Below the pieces are notes generated by a model that was not told the origin of the DNA, ran no database searches, and saw nothing but the letters and a program-made list of their open reading frames with translations. 26,605 nucleotides of DNA from Geobacter sp. UBA6169 (GTDB taxonomy: Bacteria; Desulfobacterota; Desulfuromonadia; Geobacterales; Pseudopelobacteraceae). This document shows positions 22,963 to 26,605 of the stretch, in pieces. A program made the position numbers and the translations under genes. Within the stretch, counting starts at the first letter, position 1. Each line of letters opens with the position of its first letter. The stretch spans positions 1 to 26,605 of the forward strand of contig DIUB01000050.1 in the NCBI GenBank assembly GCA_002422265.1, given 5' to 3'.

Positions 22963-24874
22963 AATAGTTTGGGCTTTGGTCTCTATCGGGTTGGCCATTG
23001 GGACACCGTCAGTCGCCGGAGCGACGGCTGACAGTTATCAGGATCTGTTTCAGCTGGCCAAAAAGAATGACAGTACCATGGTGCGGGCCGAGGCACGGCT
23101 TGCGGCAGTTACCGCCGAATCCAGCATTGTCCGTTCCAGGCTGTATCCTCGACTGGATGCCAATGTGGGGGTCAACCATATCAATCAGACTACGTTGGGG
23201 TACCAGCAGGGTACGCAGACCGGATCAGTGGTTGGCCATAACTATGCGGTGTCGGCCCGGATCAACCTGCTGGACGTGCCGACCTTGATGAATCTGAATG
23301 TTGCTGATGCCGGTATCAGAGCCGAAGAGGCAGCAGTACGGGCAGCCCGTCAGGATCTGGTGGTCCGTTTTGCTGATGGCTACCTGGGGCTGCTGAAGGC
23401 CCAGCAGGAGTATCAGATTACCCGGAAGGAGTTTGAGCGGGTTACGCAGCTTCATGAACAGAGTCAGATGATGCTGAAAGCCGGTATGGGGGATATCATC
23501 GCCGTGTATGAGGCCAAGGCACGGCAAGACAGTGTGGCGGCTGACATCACTCGCTCGGAAGGGAATCTGCGGCTGGCGGAGCAAAAACTGTCAACTCTGG
23601 TGGGGAGGTCGATCAATGAGGTGCAGGATTACGCACCGTTGACGGTGCTGGGTGCCCAGCCGGACGATCTGGCCTGGTGGCTGGATACGATGGAGAAGAA
23701 CGATCCGATCATCCGGCAAGGGATGCTGGGTTTGGAGCGTTCAGGGCAGGAGTTGCGGGCGGTTAAGGCAGAGCACCTGCCGTTTCTCCAAGGATCGGGC
23801 GGTTATACCTCCAGCAAAGGGACTGCCTTCTTGCCGGAAGTGGAGACGCGCCAGTGGTATGTGGGTGCTTCACTGACCATCCCGATCTATTCGGGCGGTG
23901 AGACCTCAGCCAAGGTGAGACGGGCCGTTGCCAATCAGTCCGGTAGTAAAGGGCTGTTGGATGACTTGCGTAAACAGCGTAGTGAAAACCTGAAACAATC
24001 GTACTACAACCTTGTCTACAACGTGGCGCTGGTTAAGTCACTGGAACAACGGCTTGCCTCGGCCGAGGTGCAGCTCAATGCGGTCAAGAAAGGACGTTCT
24101 ATCGGTACCCGCACGGCGATTGATCTGCTGAACGCGGAACAGGCTTATACCAGCGCACAACGGGATTACCGCAGCGCCTTGTATGATAACGTACTGAAAA
24201 ACATCTTGCTGAAGAATGCTGCCGGTATACTGGATGATACGGTTCAGGTGCCGATGGCGGCGGCAGGTACAATGCAGAAGGCTGCTGCCCCAGTTGTACC
24301 AGCTGTTACGCAACCAGTGCCGGTACCTGCTGTACGTCAGCCTGCTGCTCAGGTGGCTGCTGCCGCCCCGTCCCCTGCAGTCCAGGCCGGAATCGGTGTG
24401 CTGGTAAAGACCGCCGACCATCCAGTGACCCCGAAGCTGTATGACCGGCCTGACCGGGCTGCCAAACCGCTGACCGGTTGCTTACCCCGCCGACTTCCGC
24501 ATCTGCAGGAAAAAGCTAATCCTGCAGAGACCGCACTGTTGGTGTCAGATACCAGTAACGAATGGGTGCAGATCAGCTGTGAGCAGTCAAATAGTACCGG
24601 CTGGATGGAGGCGGGTAAGGAGTGGCAGTTTAGCCCCTGGAAAGAGTTTTTTAAGGGAAAACGGGTACAGCTGCTGACTGGACTGAGCAAAGAGCAGTAT
24701 GCAATATACGATGCTGAAGAGAAGCAGGTGCTGCAGCAGGTAACAACCCGCGACCTGCTGCAGGTAGAAAATGTAGTGGAGCAGTGGCTGCTGGTACGTA
24801 CCGACAAAGTAGAGTTGGGCTGGTTGCGCTGGAAGGGGCCTGACGGCGTATTGCTGGTTGGCATTGCACGGTAA
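22952..24874 (+). CDS. TolC-like outer-membrane channel with C-terminal SH3-like domains
   Basis: This is a 640-residue protein. A signal peptide (MQNKIVWALVSIGLAIGTPS, with probable cleavage after AGA or ATA) leads into an outer-membrane efflux protein core to about residue 425: two related halves with long helices, including SYYNLVYNVALVKSLEQRL and GTRTAIDLLNAEQAYTSAQ. A Pro/Ala/Val-rich linker (about 430-478) follows. The last 160 residues then form one or two beta-rich, SH3b-like modules (GIGVLVKTADHPVTPKLYDR and KGKRVQLLTGLSKEQYAIYD, with Trp-rich WVQI, WLLV and LGWLRW). TolC proper ends at about 470 mature residues, so the tail is an addition. In a TolC topology both termini lie in the periplasm, where such a module could touch peptidoglycan. 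The core call is firm; the SH3 call is by pattern. Confidence 0.88.
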   Translation: MQNKIVWALVSIGLAIGTPSVAGATADSYQDLFQLAKKNDSTMVRAEARLAAVTAESSIVRSRLYPRLDANVGVNHINQTTLGYQQGTQTGSVVGHNYAVSARINLLDVPTLMNLNVADAGIRAEEAAVRAARQDLVVRFADGYLGLLKAQQEYQITRKEFERVTQLHEQSQMMLKAGMGDIIAVYEAKARQDSVAADITRSEGNLRLAEQKLSTLVGRSINEVQDYAPLTVLGAQPDDLAWWLDTMEKNDPIIRQGMLGLERSGQELRAVKAEHLPFLQGSGGYTSSKGTAFLPEVETRQWYVGASLTIPIYSGGETSAKVRRAVANQSGSKGLLDDLRKQRSENLKQSYYNLVYNVALVKSLEQRLASAEVQLNAVKKGRSIGTRTAIDLLNAEQAYTSAQRDYRSALYDNVLKNILLKNAAGILDDTVQVPMAAAGTMQKAAAPVVPAVTQPVPVPAVRQPAAQVAAAAPSPAVQAGIGVLVKTADHPVTPKLYDRPDRAAKPLTGCLPRRLPHLQEKANPAETALLVSDTSNEWVQISCEQSNSTGWMEAGKEWQFSPWKEFFKGKRVQLLTGLSKEQYAIYDAEEKQVLQQVTTRDLLQVENVVEQWLLVRTDKVELGWLRWKGPDGVLLVGIAR

Positions 24875-24889
24875 GGTTCCGGATCATTT

Positions 24890-25573
24890 ATGGCGTTGAT
24901 AGCGTGCAAACTTTGCGGCAAGTCTGTCTCTTCGCGCGCGTTGGCCTGTCCAAAGTGCGGCTGCCCAAACATCCTGCGAACCGCACAACAGCCGGCTGCT
25001 GCTCCCCGGAAGAATTGTGTTGACTGTGAATACTTTGGTATGGATAGCAGCTTTGCCTGCAACCTGTGTGAACTTCAGGGAGAACCGCCAAAGTCTAGTA
25101 ATCTGCGTAGTCACAGTCAGATAACAGCAGCAGAGCAGTCGCAGCTTCAACAAGGGACTCCACCATCTGACCTGTTGGCACAGATCAGTGCACTGGAGAT
25201 TGATCCCCATTTGCAGGAGTTGTTTACCCTGATAGCGGCAACGCCGATCAGTGCCAATCTTCTGGGGATCCGTCGCTTTGAGGTGGATATACCGCAATTG
25301 CGGCATTTTCGTACGTTACGGACAACCGGGGTGATTGATTCAAGCCAGGCGTTACTGATGGGTGGGTTCTACTACATCCTGCACGGTATCTGGCGCAAGG
25401 GGGTGTTGGTTATAGTCCTGCAACTGGGACTGCTTGCTGCTCTGCTTTTCTGCATAGTCCCGGTGCAGATTGCTGCGGTAATTGGTCTGGCACTGCTGCA
25501 GTTGATTGTCTTTGCCTCTGCCAAGTACGATCGATATCGGCAGCTGGTGCTTGAGGAGGTGTTCTGGTGGTAG
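24890..25573 (+). CDS. Zinc-ribbon membrane protein, unrecognised (DUF2628-like tail)
   Basis: This is a 227-residue protein. Two possible zinc sites are seen: Cys6/Cys9/Cys20/Cys23 (CKLCGKSVSSRALACPKC) and Cys43/Cys46/Cys57/Cys60. A polar middle region follows, then LLMGGFYYILHGIWRKG and two hydrophobic spans (about residues 170-208). The YYILHGIWRKG part is reminiscent of DUF2628-type small membrane proteins. It starts 15 bases after the TolC-like gene, so it probably belongs to the same transcript. The ribosome site is weak. No enzymatic motif is visible; the role in or beside secretion is unknown. Confidence 0.75.
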   Translation: MALIACKLCGKSVSSRALACPKCGCPNILRTAQQPAAAPRKNCVDCEYFGMDSSFACNLCELQGEPPKSSNLRSHSQITAAEQSQLQQGTPPSDLLAQISALEIDPHLQELFTLIAATPISANLLGIRRFEVDIPQLRHFRTLRTTGVIDSSQALLMGGFYYILHGIWRKGVLVIVLQLGLLAALLFCIVPVQIAAVIGLALLQLIVFASAKYDRYRQLVLEEVFWW

Positions 25574-25585
25574 GACAGGTCGGAA

Positions 25586-26350
25586 ATGTCTGCTGAAAAC
25601 AGTCAGAAACTCTGCATCGAGTGCCGGGCAATGGTGCCACTGGATGTAGAGAATTGCCCTGAGTGCGGTTATCCGTTTGATGATGATTTTATCAAACGTT
25701 GTATAAATTGCGGAAGTCTGATGGTGGCGGATCTCGAATGCTGTCCGGCTTGCGGCAGGCCGGTAGAAACAATGGCAACCATGCAGCCAATACAGCAGCA
25801 GGCCTCCTCGCCTGAATCTTCGACAACGGAACCGACCTGTATTACTCCGTTATTTTCTGATCAGCAGGTTGCGGCGTCAGCGTTATCTCCCAGCAGTGAA
25901 CAGCTGATGGCTGGTGCAGCGCCTCCACCTGATGGGAATGTGCAGTCGGCAGCAATGCTGGAGGCTCTGCAGAATCTGATCAGTGCAGTACAGGCCGGTG
26001 GGCGGCGTAATGATGAAATGATGCAGCGGTTAACCGATACGATTACTGCATTGAAGTCAGAACTGTACGAGCTTAAGGTTGCCCAGCAACAAACGACAGC
26101 CGATGACAGTGCAGATCAGATTGCTGCATTATCAAACGAGATTGCTGTACTCTCAGCACAGCAGAAGTCCGTTGAGCAGAAGATATTGGCAGCCGTGAAC
26201 GAAGGGTCGGCTAAGTATACGCCGGTGGTGTTGCCGGCATCACTCAAGTGGCTTGATTATATTCTGATTGCGGTGGTGCTGGTGCTGATCTTCAGCATCG
26301 GCAACATGTTATTAATGGCTTATATCGCCAAATTAATAATGCAGGAGTAG
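25586..26350 (+). CDS. Double zinc-ribbon, coiled-coil, C-terminally anchored protein
   Basis: This is a 254-residue protein. There are four CxxC pairs, at 10/13, 24/27, 39/42 and 53/56, making two zinc ribbons. A Ser/Gln/Pro-rich linker follows, then a coiled coil at about 125-210 (QRLTDTITALKSELYELKVA and related heptads) and one hydrophobic helix near the end (WLDYILIAVVLVLIFSIGNM). This is a tail-anchored layout with the ribbons in the cytoplasm. The start has AGGTCGGA upstream and sits 12 bases after the previous gene. The function is not recognised. Together with its neighbour it may act as an assembly or docking factor for the exporter, but that is a guess from position. Confidence 0.78.
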   Translation: MSAENSQKLCIECRAMVPLDVENCPECGYPFDDDFIKRCINCGSLMVADLECCPACGRPVETMATMQPIQQQASSPESSTTEPTCITPLFSDQQVAASALSPSSEQLMAGAAPPPDGNVQSAAMLEALQNLISAVQAGGRRNDEMMQRLTDTITALKSELYELKVAQQQTTADDSADQIAALSNEIAVLSAQQKSVEQKILAAVNEGSAKYTPVVLPASLKWLDYILIAVVLVLIFSIGNMLLMAYIAKLIMQE

Positions 26351-26383
26351 AGTCAAATAATTGAGCTGTCCTTGTGCCGAAAC

Positions 26384-26410
26384 GGGCCTGACAGAAGAAC
26401 GGTCAGGCCC
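26384..26410. terminator. Hairpin between convergent genes, likely bidirectional terminator
   Basis: The arms gggcctgac (26384-26392) and gtcaggccc (26402-26410) give a perfect 9-bp stem with a 9-base loop. It is followed by attt on the plus strand and by gtttcgg on the minus strand. It lies between the stops of two convergent genes, as expected for shared termination, though the T tracts are short. Confidence 0.75.
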
Positions 26411-26431
26411 ATTTCACGTTGCAAGTGCGTT

Positions 26432-26605
26432 TCAGACCGCATCCATCAGGCGCTTCTGCTTGCTGTGCAGGCGGTTTAAGGCATGGATGTAGGCCTTGGC
26501 TGAGGCCACAATGATGTCGGTGGAGGCGCCTTTGCCTACCACGGTGTGACCACCCTCTTCCATTCGTACCGTTACCTCGCCTTGGGCATCGGTACCGCCG
26601 GTGAT
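26432..26605 (-). CDS. leuA: 2-isopropylmalate synthase, C-terminal end (partial)
   Basis: Read on the minus strand, the last 57 residues plus stop are seen. They contain [38 protein letters not shown] and [15 protein letters not shown]. This is the end of the regulatory (LeuA dimer) domain of 2-isopropylmalate synthase, the first enzyme of leucine synthesis, which binds leucine for feedback control. Citramalate synthase shares this domain and is the main alternative. It is a housekeeping gene convergent with the secretion locus and gives one border of the accessory region. The 5' part lies outside the window. Confidence 0.85.
   Translation of the reverse strand: MTGGTDAQGEVTVRMEEGGHTVVGKGASTDIIVASAKAYIHALNRLHSKQKRLMDAV

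Noticed and set aside
24349..25062. 237-codon minus-strand frame spanning the end of the TolC-like gene and the next gene
   Set aside because: It crosses two well-supported plus-strand genes and shows only composition-driven Ser/Cys-rich sequence.

Overview
The window reads as a chromosomal segment of a Gram-negative bacterium. A type I secretion system with an outer-membrane TolC-like channel requires two membranes. Codon use, GC level and the leuA-type neighbour would suit a Geobacter-like deltaproteobacterium (Geobacterales/Desulfuromonadales). That taxonomic guess rests on general impression, not on a marker gene.

Layout. (1) Bases 1-7518 hold the 3' part of a giant secreted protein whose start lies upstream of the window. 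Its visible body is an uninterrupted array of 266 Thr/Gln-rich octapeptides in perfect 24-bp register. A Ca-binding domain with Asp-rich EF-hand-like loops follows, then seven more octads and a C-terminal tail, and the gene ends at a strong terminator. (2) Bases 7640-13784 carry four glycosyltransferases on the same strand: a TPR-GT41 (O-GlcNAc-transferase-like) enzyme, a GT4 enzyme, a DxD galactosyltransferase-like enzyme and a second TPR-GT41. (3) Bases 13785-14117 are a degenerate intergenic stretch with a palindromic element. (4) Bases 14118-19705 carry methyltransferases and a large GT41-like/FkbM fusion; several genes here are clearly AT-richer than the flanks. (5) Bases 19824-24874 encode a complete type I secretion system: ABC exporter, HlyD-type adaptor, and a TolC-like protein with an extra C-terminal domain pair. 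A good sigma-70-like promoter precedes it. (6) Bases 24890-26350 encode two zinc-ribbon membrane proteins. (7) A bidirectional-looking terminator separates them from the 3' end of leuA on the minus strand.

How it may work together (inference). The giant protein is a probable type I substrate, with hydroxyl residues at two or three positions of nearly every octad. Next to it are three GT41-family proteins, two further sugar transferases and five methyltransferase domains, and then the exporter. The simplest reading is a self-contained system that glycosylates a giant repeat exoprotein in the cytoplasm with O-linked sugars, extends and methylates the glycan, and exports the product through its own type I channel. 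Known parallels are HMW1C/HMW1A of Haemophilus (GT41 with a two-partner adhesin) and the Ser-rich-repeat adhesins of Gram-positives. I do not know of a described type I version, and no substrate-enzyme link is proven by sequence alone.
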